Shown here in pieces: positions 20,501 to 29,381 of a stretch of DNA of 30,808 nt. Source of the stretch: Mikrocytos mackini (Eukaryota; Endomyxa; Ascetosporea; Mikrocytida; Mikrocytiidae); NCBI GenBank assembly GCA_030180075.1, contig JASNJN010003148.1:1-30808 (forward strand). Reading direction: 5' to 3'. The position numbers and the translations under genes are program-made. The notes under the pieces are model-generated. The model was not told where the DNA came from and searched no databases. It worked only from the letters and a program-made list of their open reading frames with translations. The first letter of the stretch is position 1, and the number at the start of each line of letters is the position of its first letter.

Positions 20501-21929
20501 GGCAGTGATGAAAGAGGCGAAGGCGAGAATTAAAAAAATCGTCTTCTCATCTCTGACTCTTATCAATGTGGGAAAACTCATGTGGGTGTATGCTGCCCCT
20601 CTGATCAGATTCGTAGGCCAATGTCTACGATTCCCGGACACCGAACTGGAGGATCTTACCAGATTCGCTCGAGTCCAGGTCAAGCGGGCCAATAGGATCC
20701 CATGGAAGATCTCAAACGGGAGAGTCCATGCCAGGCCCGAGGTAGGTGGTTTTGGCTTGCCAAACTTCAAACCCGAATACTGGCTAGACAGACTAGCAGT
20801 CTCCAAGTACCTTAAAGCGTGCAAATTGGATGAAGTGTCACGTGAAGGCAATAGTCGTTTCATCAGGGGCAGTCTCGCTGAAAACATTGTGAGAGCCCAG
20901 GAATGGTTAATCAAGCGTCGACCAGAGATGAAGGCAACAAACGTGGATATAGTGGGTCGTATCCAGCAAGAAGCGGAAAGAATTTAGTAACTTACTGGAC
21001 GAAACACATCCATGTTGCGTGTCGATGAGGAAAGAGCGGCAATGCGCGAACTCTTCGAACACCAACACCTTTTAAAGTGGAATGCAACAAAGCTCCCATC
21101 TGGCTTTAACAGAGCCAGAATGAGGGACTTTGTCAACCACCAGCTCACCCATATCTGGCTTAAACAACCAGGCCTGTCTCGTAACGATGGCAAGAAAATC
21201 TTGCAGTTACAGGACGGAAAAGGAGATATCCGGACATGGGCAAAAGTCATAGACCGGGACCTCTCCAACCTATGTCGGAAGTGTCATTCCACATGGGAAA
21301 CTGTCGGACATGTTTTGGGAGCATGTAAAAAAATTCCCTCTGCTCTCCTAAAGTCTCGTCATGATGGAGTCGTTCTGCAAATAGCAAACGAAGTCATCAG
21401 AAGAAGAGGCTTAGGAGACAAACTCAAGCTATCAGATATGGGTAGGAGAATCGAGAAAAACTCGGACTCCTTCCAACTGGTGCTAGACCAAAGGCTATGG
21501 GTTGAAGGTATGGAGGGCAAGCCACATTCCCTCCTTCCGGATATCATAGCAATAGACCATGCATCCAAGCGGGTAGAACTGCTAGAAGTAGCAGTCCCCG
21601 CCGAAGATTTGATCAAATCTCGGGAAGAAGAGAAGTCCGGGAAATACCTGGACCTCATCCCTGTCCTGCGGAACCAGTACCCTGGTTTCGAGGTGAAGGT
21701 GAGAGCCTTCATTATTGGACAACTCGGAGTAATTTCCAAACACTCTACTCAAAGTCTTATACACTTTTTAAAAAAGTCCTGCAAACAGCAGGTAACCTCC
21801 TGGGCAAACAAACCCAAGCGGATCCGCACAATCAACCACCTCGTTGGGAAAATCCAAAACGTGGGGTTGAAAGGATCCTTNGTGATCTACAGCTGGCTGA
21901 GGGGGGCAGTTGAGATCGTATCATGCTGA
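17600..21929 (+). pseudogene. ORF2: reverse transcriptase / restriction-like endonuclease, right copy, broken
   Basis: About 1,440 codons. N-terminal region from MFMAQVPANG; Trp-containing internal repeat GPWSIPYTVWVIVR (18275) and GPWSIKxVALVVER (18437). The reverse transcriptase domain (about 19540-20480) has GPDGVYPHLYKALS, NFRPITMLNTCYK, YIDFCKAYDSV, GIFQGDKMSPTLF, YMDD (20250-20261) and YKYLGF. Then a C-x2-C-x8-H-x4-C motif from 21273 and the R2-type endonuclease: PD (21537-21542), ELLEVAVPAEDL, SREEEKSGKY. In-frame stops lie near 18452, 18750, 18842, 19316 and 20985; a 20-bp deletion near 20027 shifts the frame inside the reverse transcriptase. The N-terminal zinc fingers usual in R2 proteins are not visible. 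The start at 17600 is chosen because both copies have this ATG after the ORF1 stop. Confidence 0.9.
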
Positions 21930-21942
21930 AGCGGCATATGAC

Positions 21943-21989
21943 GAAGATAGGAAATATTATTCTATTAATTAATTAATTTCTTTATCTTC
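21943..21989 (+). promoter_or_regulatory. 3'-terminal hairpin of right retrotransposon copy (degraded)
   Basis: GAAGATA (21943-21949) pairs with TATCTTC (21983-21989), with further imperfect pairing inward around a TTAATTAATTAATT loop. It is the counterpart of the perfect 14-bp hairpin at 7280-7330. The loop and right strand are conserved and the left strand has changed. Confidence 0.5.
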
Positions 21990-22003
21990 TTTAAAATAAA
22001 AAA

Positions 22004-22320
22004 AATTTGAAAAAAAAATCTAATTCAAAGCTCTAATTTGGGAATATATGTTTATAGAAGTAACCTTTATATTATAGTATATAATGTGATTTGATTTTTA
22101 AGCGTATCAATATTAAAAAATTAAATTCCGACAATTAAAAATTTTTAAGTGATACACACCAATAAATTCAATAAAAACATTCCAATAGATATAAATTAAA
22201 GTAATAGGGCCATTTAAATATAATTTCAAAAATTCTTGCTCAAATATCAAAGCAATTTTAATTTGTTGCACAGCCCATGGGCTAGCCCAAACTTTTTCCA
22301 GCCCAAAAAAAATCCATTCT
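22004..22320. other. AT-rich intergenic DNA, nothing recognised
   Basis: Starts with A-rich sequence after the retrotransposon tail. No open frame or repeat that I can support. Confidence 0.45.
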
Positions 22321-22646
22321 CTTTAGGAGAGCGAAGGGAATTTTTGTACATGCTCCCAAAACATGTCCGACAGTTTCCCATGTGAAATGACACTTCTGAC
22401 TAGTGTGTTCGCGGGACGGGATGGCGGGAAATTTACGAAAATTAAAAGCTCATTATTTTGAACACCAATACATTATTTTCATGAATTCGAACTTTATTTT
22501 ATTCGATGTCAATTAAATAACAGAAAAGGGGTATTTGGAGGTATTTTGGAATGGAAATTTCATGACAAAAAATTTTTGCTCCCGGAAAAATCCCGTGGAA
22601 GTCCAAAAAAGTCGAGAAATCGAACACACTACTTCTGACATAGATT
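22321..22646 (-). pseudogene. Internal ORF2 fragment of the retrotransposon, split by a MITE
   Basis: About 80 bp (22321-22400, resuming at 22640-22646) match 7916-8000 in the left copy, the part of ORF2 coding for the CCHC motif and the residues after it (HSTWETVGHVLGACKKIP region). Examples are TTTAGGAGAGC-AAGGGAATT and CATGCTCCCAAAACATGTCC. It is an isolated internal scrap without 5' or 3' element ends. It has been interrupted by the MITE at 22401-22631. Confidence 0.75.
22401..22631. mobile_element. hAT-like MITE with perfect TIR and 8-bp duplication
   Basis: A 231-bp element with perfect 11-bp inverted ends TAGTGTGTTCG / CGAACACACTA, flanked by CTTCTGAC at 22393-22400 and 22632-22639. 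The 8-bp duplication and TAGTG termini fit hAT. GC-rich GCGGGACGGGATGGCGGG follows the left end. Non-coding. It is inserted in a retrotransposon scrap, which gives the order of events. Confidence 0.9.
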
Positions 22647-23296
22647 TTTACGAATAGAATTGGGAAAACATTACCGAATTTTATACCCCACGTATATTAA
22701 CATTTAGCCCAAAACCCAGCGTTGTAACGATGTTAATCTGACGTTTGATCCGGCTGATAATATTGAGGTTTAAAATATGGACGGTTAGTTCCGATTTCAT
22801 TGTAATCATGCAAAATTATGCTAAATTATCAACAACATCCTAAAGAACACTGAAAACAAATTTACGTATTATTAGTTATACAAAATCTAATCATTTATAG
22901 TTGTTTTCTGAACTTTTGACTGTATATTTTAACTTATATAAGTTCGTTTGTAGTTGAGTAGCTGGGTAGTTGGGTAACAGGAAGGGAGTGACGGCTGGTG
23001 TGGCCAAAGGGAAAAGAATAGGAGAGTCTCGGTGGCAGCCGGATGAGAATGCGGTCTCGGTTACATAATGACCGAGTTATTTAATTAAATAACCACTATG
23101 TCAAGTTTTAAAAAAGTTCGTTTGTCAATAAAATTTAACAAAAACAATTTTTCAATAGATCATGTATAAAAATTGCTTTGTTAGTTTTGGAGTTTGTTGA
23201 AATTTCAACTTATGAGCAGCTGAGAATCGTTTCCAAATTTGACGAGATTTGGGTAAAACGTTCATCTCTGGTCAAGATTTCCAATCTTAAAATAGG
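22647..23296. other. Intergenic DNA with one short G-rich block
   Basis: Mostly AT-rich and featureless. At 22951-23075 there is a short TTGGGTAG-type array followed by a G-rich stretch (GGAAGGGAGTGACGGCTGG, then GGTGGCAGCCGGATGAG). That is unusual here and may be another retroelement remnant. Confidence 0.4.
22951..22978. repeat. Short TTGGGTAG-type array
   Basis: About three to four units (GTAGTTGAGTAGCTGGG, then TAGTTGGGTAAC). These are variants of the 8-mer that forms the long array at 28364-28769. Confidence 0.6.
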
Positions 23297-23305
23297 ATTG
23301 GTTAT

Positions 23306-23462
23306 TAGAGTTCCCAATTCCCGGGAACGGGACTTTTTACATCAAAATTCTCGAAAAATTTTCGAGAATTTCGAGAATTTTTTCTCATTTCCCGGGAAAT
23401 ATGGCCCGAATCCGTTTTTCGATTCTCGATAAATTTTAGGCTCGAGAAAATTGGGAACTCTA
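23306..23462. mobile_element. hAT-like MITE, TAGAGTTCCCAA termini
   Basis: A 157-bp element with inverted ends TAGAGTTCCCAATT / AATTGGGAACTCTA. It is flanked by the 11-bp direct repeat ATTGGTTATTA (23297-23307 and 23463-23473), whose last two bases on the left overlap the TIR; an 8-bp duplication TTGGTTAT fits inside it. The interior is a string of TTCTCGAGAA- and TTCCCGGGAA-like palindromic motifs. Non-coding. Confidence 0.85.
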
Positions 23463-23473
23463 ATTGGTTATTA

Positions 23474-23669
23474 TTAAAGGGCGGGAAATATATGACAATA
23501 AATCGTCCAATATACGACGATATTTGATTTTGGTTAAAAGCTCATGATGATTTTGAAAATTCAATAAAATATGATATATGAATTTCATAAATGTTGGAAT
23601 TATGATTAGAATTTTCCAGAGATTTGGTTGGAATATATGATTTGTGCAAGATCGCATATTTAGAGCCCT
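23474..23669. mobile_element. Probable second MITE in the same target site
   Basis: About 196 bp lie between GGTTATTA at 23466-23473 and GGTTATTA at 23670-23677. The ends resemble each other inversely (AGGGCGGGAAATATATGA near 23478; reading inward from the right, AGGGCTCTAAATATGCGA). They also resemble the TAGGGGTCGGAAAATATA end of the element at 2073-2276. Four extra bases at the left end make the exact edge uncertain. Confidence 0.6.
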
Positions 23670-23677
23670 GGTTATTA

Positions 23678-24384
23678 TAAAATATCATAGAAGTAAGAAC
23701 TTGCGTATGTTAGTAGATATATTTTATTAATTTTCAACCTGACCCGAATTTAGGAATGTGAATTTTTTGTCGTAGAAAGTTTATGAAGAAAATTACAGGA
23801 CAGCGGTAAAATGTTTTTTATTAAGATTTAATCAAATTTTGTATTAAATATCTTCATATGATTTAATTCTAAAATTAAAAATGGTCTGTGCATTCTACAG
23901 TGTTTTATACGAATATTCTAGATTACAAATCAGTGAGAACATTAAATACTAGCATGCAGCTCTATGATTTTACGAATTTAGGCTAGAAAATTCCAACCAA
24001 AGATCGAAGCCCTATAATTTTCTTGTCAAAAATCTCTCTATTTTTGTGAAGAATATTTTTAAAACATTACATCCCAACATTTGTGCTAGCCCAAATTTCG
24101 AAAAGGACAAAAAAAATTGAGTCTTTAATTCAGAGTAAATTCTCATCCCAAGTTTAAAGCATTAGACGAAAATTTCTGTTTAGCTTTTCCATAAATATTT
24201 GCCATAAAACTCCAAGACTTAGTGTTATGAAAATTCACGGTTTACATGGGAATGGTTGAAGTTTCTCGGCGAGCGCGATTTTTTGTATATTACTGATTAA
24301 ATGGCAATAAGTCGTGCCGAAGGTAAAACAAAGGGGCAATACAGCAATATGATGTTACTAACGGGGATATAACAAAATGTTGGA
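23678..24384. other. AT-rich intergenic DNA, nothing recognised
   Basis: No coding frame and no repeat that I can support. Confidence 0.45.
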
Positions 24385-24424
24385 TATAACGTACAGTTTT
24401 GATGCTCTTTTACTGTACGTTATA
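24385..24424. repeat. 13-bp perfect inverted repeat
   Basis: TATAACGTACAGT (24385-24397) pairs with ACTGTACGTTATA (24412-24424) around a 14-nt loop. It could be a hairpin or a remnant of a terminal inverted repeat. The function is unknown. Confidence 0.6.
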
Positions 24425-24535
24425 ACCCGATTCTACTGTATATATGACTTTTTTGATGTTCTATATACAGGGTTGCGTTTATGACAGGCATAAACCCTTT
24501 ATGACATGACATGGGTTTTAACCGGTATAAACCGG

Positions 24536-25737
24536 ATTAAACCATGTCAAGAACCTCAAAAATTTATATTTTGAAAATATTTTAAAAATTCCAAAAATAA
24601 TCTCAGTCGGAATTACTTAACGTAATCTCATGCGATTAGAAATAAAATATTTCCTGAAAAATCAAAAATCTCCAAAATCAAAGTAATAAAATATAAAAAT
24701 AAAAATTTGCTAAAAATCGAAAATTTTATCCCCAAAATCTTCCAAAAATTAGTTCCTACCAAATTTTAGGTTTATGCCGGGTAAAACGTCAAAAAGGTTT
24801 ATGACATGACGGTAATATCCGGTTTTTACCAGGGTGGTAAAAACCAGGTGGTTTTTACCTTACAACCCTGGTTAATCATCATAACCCTGATAAATACACG
24901 TATTGGGTGATTAAATCTTCAAAGAGGCTTACATGTGACTATTGGTTTTGATTCTTTTCATAAATTACTTAAACACATTAAAATCGAAAATCATTTTTGA
25001 CAATCTACCAAAATAGGCATACAGTAAATCTAGAAGGTTTAGCTGGCTTTGTCCCAAAATATCTTGGACTGGCTAAAATTAGCGCAACTAAAACACGTGA
25101 TTTTATTTATATTTAAAATTTACTATTCGTGTTTTATAGATAAATAGGGATTATCAATAGGTTTGGTATGATATTTTGGTTGGATGATATAACAAAGAGT
25201 CCCCTAGGGGAAGCAACCAATTCATTTTTAGTTCCAAAATATATAAAGAGAATTCACGTGTTTTAGTTGCGCTAATTTTAGCCAGTCCAAGATATTTTGG
25301 GACAAAGCCAGCTAAACCTTCTAGATTTACTGTATGCCTATTTTGGTAGATTGTCAAAAATGATTTTCGATTTTAATGTGTTTAAGTAATTTATGAAAAG
25401 AATCAAAACCAATAGTCACATGTAAGCCTCTTTGAAGATTTAATCACCCAATACGTGTATTTATCAGGGTTATGAGGTAAAACCCCCAAGTATAACCTGG
25501 ATATTACTGTCATATCATAAACCTTTTTGACATTTTACCCCGCATAAACCTAAAATTTGGTAGGAACTAATTTTTTGAATATTTTGGGGGTAAATTTTTC
25601 GTTTTTTGTTTTATTATCAGAATAAGAAGATTTCTGCTCTCCTGGGATGACGTTAAGTAATTACACTAAGCTTATTTTTGGAATTTGTTAAATATTTCCA
25701 AAATTTAAACTTTCGAAGTTTTTGATATGGTTTACAG
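24536..25737. mobile_element. Two-tier palindromic element
   Basis: A long inverted repeat. The inner arms 24880-25103 and 25251-25474 pair without gaps (n pairs with 50354 minus n) and are nearly identical, around a 147-bp loop. The outer arms, about 24536-24870 and 25475-25737, still pair (for example CCTACCAAATTTTAGGTTTATGC, of which a shorter core is TACCAAATTTTAGG, and AAAAAGGTTTATGA-ATGAC) but have diverged clearly and contain indels. CAGGGTTR-type motifs occur at 24469, 24866 and both inner-arm ends. No transposase seen. It is either a fold-back element or a young element nested in an older palindromic one. Confidence 0.75.
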
Positions 25738-26048
25738 TAGTGATGGTACAAAATTGACACAATTGTGACACAGTTTTGTGTCACGTTTTTGATGACACAA
25801 ATGTGTCAATTGACAAAATTGTCCCTCTTTAAATTTTTGTTAAATTTGACTCATTATCCTGTTTTTGACAATATTGTCACGAAAACAGGCCATACGTGTC
25901 AAATTCACGATTTATTTTTGTGTCAAATCCTGTCCAACCTGTGTCAATTTTATAAAAGTCGTGACACAACTGTGTCAAACAACCTTTTTCCAAATTTGAC
26001 AAAATTGTCAAATATAAACCCCTAAAATTNACACCTGTGTCATGACTA
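25738..26048. mobile_element. Possible hAT-like MITE saturated with TGACA/TGTCA
   Basis: Begins TAGTGATGG and ends CATGACTA, a short inverted pair. The roughly 310 bp between hold about 16 copies of TGACA or TGTCA, many as TTGTGACACA or TTGTCAA. The flanking 8-mers do not match, so no duplication supports the edges. Confidence 0.4.
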
Positions 26049-26175
26049 GGGCAACCAAAATGCTGAAAATTATTTTTACTTATATTTAACCTTATAGCCC
26101 AACGACGTTATTTTTAGTATTAAAAAATTTTTTAGAGTGTTTCTGAGCGAGATAGAAATGGCTGGAATCTTGTAT

Positions 26176-26941
26176 CCCACACTTTCTTCCATTTCCCACA
26201 CTTTCTTCCATTTCCCACACTTTCTTCCGATTCCCACACTATCTTCCAAANCCCACAATCGTCCATTTAGCATGATTACTGGTGGTTTTATGGTGTTTCA
26301 CACATCCTAACCGATGTATGCCGATATTTCTCAGAGACAGAGACTGTTTAGATCGGTTAATATGAAAATCCACGCTATATTTTTGAATATTACGAGTAAT
26401 TTTCCAATTTTTTAATTTTTAAAACTTATAGCAATTAAGTCATATATACGTGTAAAATCGACTTCCCAGCTTTCATAGCCTAATATATTTGTAATAATTT
26501 TCAAAAATTATCTCTAAAATTAAATATAATTTATTCCCACATGCCATATTTAGTGATAAAAATCAACTTAAAAGTCACTGTAATGTGAGTACGTAGTCGG
26601 TTATTCAACCGTGTAAATATGCTTATATTTATTCATTAAACAGATAATCTGCAATAATTGGCCAATAATCACAGTATTTTGTTGTTCGTAAGGCTCGGAA
26701 AAAACCCAAAAAACCATTTTTAAAATTTGAAAAAACCTATACGAGAGTACTCACTGAAAATGTTAAATATGCACAGTATGGGGCTAATGTGAGTATATAG
26801 CCGTGAGATGGCATTATTTTCCGTATTTCTGGTAAAAATCATGATAAAATTGGTCTGAGTGTGGGAATTGGAAGATAGTGTGGGAATCGGAAGAAAGTGT
26901 GGGAAATGGAAGAAAGTGTGGGAAATGGAAGAAAATGTGGG
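26176..26941. mobile_element. Inverted-repeat element with 19-bp subrepeats
   Basis: Left arm 26176-26257 and right arm 26860-26941 pair without gaps (n pairs with 53117 minus n). Each arm consists of about four 19-bp units of GTGTGGGAAATGGAAGAAA or its complement, with the variant units in the same inverted order. The roughly 600-bp interior is AT-rich and non-coding. This looks like a fold-back or MITE-type transposon with repeat-built termini. The right arm abuts the retrotransposon fragment at 26960. Confidence 0.7.
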
Positions 26942-26959
26942 GTGACGATTTATAGCCCA

Positions 26960-28322
26960 GGATCTGCCTCAAAAAGAACGGGGTTCTTCCATGGAGGATC
27001 ACGAACGGAAGGCTATACGCCAATCCGAGACAAGGAGGGTTCGGGGTTCCGAACTTCTGTGAAACTTACTACATAGCGATTTGTAGCGCCATAAGGTATA
27101 TGGAGGAACAGAGGGAAAGCATAGGTGGAGAAGGCATCGAGGTATTAGATGCAGTGAAATCTCCCATTGTGATGGCCCATAACCAAGAAGACATCAGAAG
27201 GATTATAATTGAACTAGCACCGGTCAAACAGAAACTTATATTAGGAAGACTTCAAGATAGTAGAAGGAGATTCCAATTTGAAGGGAAGGAAGATTGGACG
27301 TCCGAGACTGAAAGTGAAGAAAAGAAATGCATTAAGCAAGCATTCCAGAAGTCCTACTTAGACAAATGGAACAATGCTAAACTGTATTCTGGCTTCAACC
27401 GGGCGAGAAAGGAAGCAGTCACTGCTGCTCACAAAGCCATCTATGGCTAAAGAAGCCCGGGCTGTCGAGAGGCGACGTCAAATCTATCCTACTCTTACAA
27501 GACGGAATAGGAAAGCATAAAAGTTGGTTGAAAGTTATAGGAAAAGAGGAATCAAACATCTGTAGAAGATGTAACTCTGCCCCGGAGACTGTCGGCCACG
27601 TGCTAGGCGGTTGCAACGCAATCCCATTTTCTCTGCTAAAGGGCCGACATGACACGGTGGTATTGATGATAGCCAATGAGGTTATCGAGGCAAAGAAACT
27701 AGGACAAAAGCTGTCACTAAGCGACGCTGGAAAAAGGTGCGCTAGGAGCAGCGAGAAGTTCGATATCGTCTTAGATCAGAGGGTTGCGATATATGACGGA
27801 AAAGAAAAGACAACCCAGATGCCGGACATCATATGTTACGATCACGAAAAACGCAAGATAACTGTGTTGGAAGTCGGGATCTCGGCGGAGGATCTCATTG
27901 AGTGCAAGGAGATCGAGAAATTAGAGAAGTACAAGAAGCTTGGAGACAGGCTCAAAAGACAACATGAGGGGTATCGGGTCAAGACACTTGCCTTAGTCGT
28001 AGGCCAACTCGGGGTGATATCTCAACAGTCAATGCAGAACTTAAACAGGTTCCGAAGACAGGTATTACCAAAACAAAAGATGCATTCATCGTACCAGAAA
28101 GGAATACAGATCGCTAAATTACTTAGGGTCAATCTGAAGGGATCTCTCAACATATACCGGTGGTTCGTCTCAGGTAACCCCACCCCGCCATTTGAAAAAC
28201 GGGGATTACCTTCGCTGAATTACATCAGGAAGTTGAATGAAGGAGGAAGAAGAACAAACTTCTTCAAAGAAAGTGGCAGAAACACATGGCAGACAGTTAG
28301 GAATAGGGGAATCAGGGCGTGA
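26960..28322 (+). pseudogene. R2-like retrotransposon C-terminal fragment (diverged relative)
   Basis: A 5'-truncated ORF2 from a related but distinct family. Homology begins near LPWRITNGRLYANPRQGGFG (about 26978), matching PWKISNGRVHARPEVGGFG of the large element. It then covers GFNRARKEAV, WLKKPGLSRGDV, CRRCNSAPETVGHVLGGC (C-x2-C-x8-H-x4-C) and the endonuclease MPDIICYDH...VLEVGISAEDLIE...EKLEKY, and ends in an extra 50 residues after LKGSLNIYRWF. A frameshift near 27444 separates the open parts 27100-27450 and about 27450-28322. The endonuclease domain itself is undamaged. Directly downstream is the TTGGGTAG array, which may be its 3' terminus. Confidence 0.85.
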
Positions 28323-28363
28323 CAAGGACGGAGCGTCCTGAGAGTGTAGCAGGTTTGTAGCCA

Positions 28364-28769
28364 GTTGTAGCTGGGTAGCTGGGTAGCTGGGTAGTTGGGT
28401 AGTTGGGTAGCTGGGTAGTTGGGTAGTTGGGTAGTTGGGTAGTTGGGTAGTTGGGTAGCTGGGTAGTTGGGTAGTTGGGTAGTTGGGTAGTTGGGTAGTT
28501 GGGTAGTTGGGTAGTTGGGTAGTTGGGTAGTTGGGTAGTTGGGTAGTTGGGTAGTTGGGTAGTTGGGTAGCAGGGTAGCAGGGTAGCAGGGTAGTTGGGT
28601 AGTTGGGTAGGTTGGTTTGTTGGGTAGTTGGGTAGTGGGGTAGTCGGGTTGTTGGCTATTTGGGTAGTTGGGTAGTTGGGTAGCTGGGTAGTTGGGTAGT
28701 TGGGTAGCAGGGTAGCAGGGTAGCAGGGTAGTTGGGTAGTTGGGTAGTTGGGTAGTTGGGTAGTTGGGT
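28364..28769. repeat. (TTGGGTAG)n tandem array, about 50 units
   Basis: About 400 bp of an 8-bp unit TTGGGTAG, with CTGGGTAG and CAGGGTAG variants. A block of three consecutive CAGGGTAG units appears twice, about 137 bp apart (28571 and 28708), which shows segmental duplication within the array. GGG runs every 8 nt make it able to form G-quadruplexes on this strand. It starts about 40 bp after the stop of the R2-like fragment. Confidence 0.95.
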
Positions 28770-28811
28770 TTCCGTGGGCATAGTTTGTATTAATTTTTAA
28801 TAAAATTATAA

Positions 28812-29009
28812 ATTTTAGTTTTCAATTTTACCAAAGACGTATTTTACAACCTCGAGGTTCTATTGATAAAATATCCTCTACATGACTCTACTGAAGTATA
28901 CAAAGGAATTAGAACATTTATATCAAAATACGGCCCCTTACGCTTCAACACAATAAGTGACATAGTAATGAGCTGGCTTGTCCATTATAACTACATTTGT
29001 ATATATTGA
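28812..29009 (+). other. Open frame without ATG, protein-like, unidentified
   Basis: An open frame of 65 codons, from a TAA at 28809 to TGA at 29007-29009, includes KYPLHDSTEVYKGIRTF and SKYGPLRFNTISDI. The composition looks more protein-like than the usual AT-rich noise, and a TTTTAG acceptor-like site lies at its start. It could be a decayed transposon or gene fragment. I do not recognise it. Confidence 0.2.
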
Positions 29010-29041
29010 CTTAAGAAATTTTTAATTTTTCAAAAAAATAT

Positions 29042-29340
29042 GGTACCCGTACTGCGCAACGCACAAGGTCCCATTCATGGAGGTGAAAGCGACGAGGTCA
29101 CGACCACTAGAGTGACAAGTCGCCCAGACCCTCTCTGCCTGTGAAACGGCATGTAACCCATCCCAGTCTAGTCCCGCCCCGGCGGAGTCTAAAGAGCTAG
29201 ACAGGGGTCCAAACTGGACTTGTCCCCTCGTTAACGCTATAAACGCGAAGCCGAGAGGCTTACAAAAAGAGGAGGGGCCCGGATTCAATTCAAAATTGGC
29301 TGGCCATAAGCCGGGAAAACCGCCTAATAGGGGCTAACCC
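29042..29340 (+). other. GC-rich structured segment, copy B
   Basis: Counterpart of 560-790: an A-run, GGTACCCGTACT, CAGGGGTCCAAACTGGAC, then GTTAACGCTATAAACGCGA. Local pairing includes GTCAC/GTGAC and a GGGGTCC..GGAC..TCCCC stem. It runs without an AT-rich break into the coding-like segment at 29382, so the two probably form one element. Confidence 0.4.
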
Positions 29341-29381
29341 GCGAATTCCGAATACCACAAAAGGTTGGAAAGAACGTCACT

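Larger units (their letters stand above)
14877..22003 (+). mobile_element. R2-like non-LTR retrotransposon, right copy
   Basis: A nearly full-length plus-strand copy of the same family as 7268-14758, about 7.13 kb, ending in TTTAAAATAAAAAA near 22003, where similarity to the left copy stops. ORF0, ORF1 and ORF2 follow in order. Inactivating changes include TAG/TAA/TGA stops in ORF2, a 20-bp deletion in the reverse transcriptase, and frameshifts at A-runs in ORF1. It keeps the PD endonuclease motif that the left copy has lost. The 5' UTR and ORF0 are identical to the left copy, while the rest has diverged. Confidence 0.9.

Noticed and set aside
7200-22060. Insertion in the 28S rRNA target of R2
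   Set aside because: The flanks on both sides are AT-rich and show no rRNA sequence.
26092-26959. 10-bp direct repeat TTATAGCCCA at 26092 and 26950 as a target-site duplication
   Set aside because: The sequences just inside it are not inverted repeats, and the inverted arms end about 10-85 bp further in. Possibly chance, or a mark of an older event.
28364-28769. CRISPR array
   Set aside because: The 8-bp units are contiguous with no unique spacers, and the context is eukaryotic transposons.
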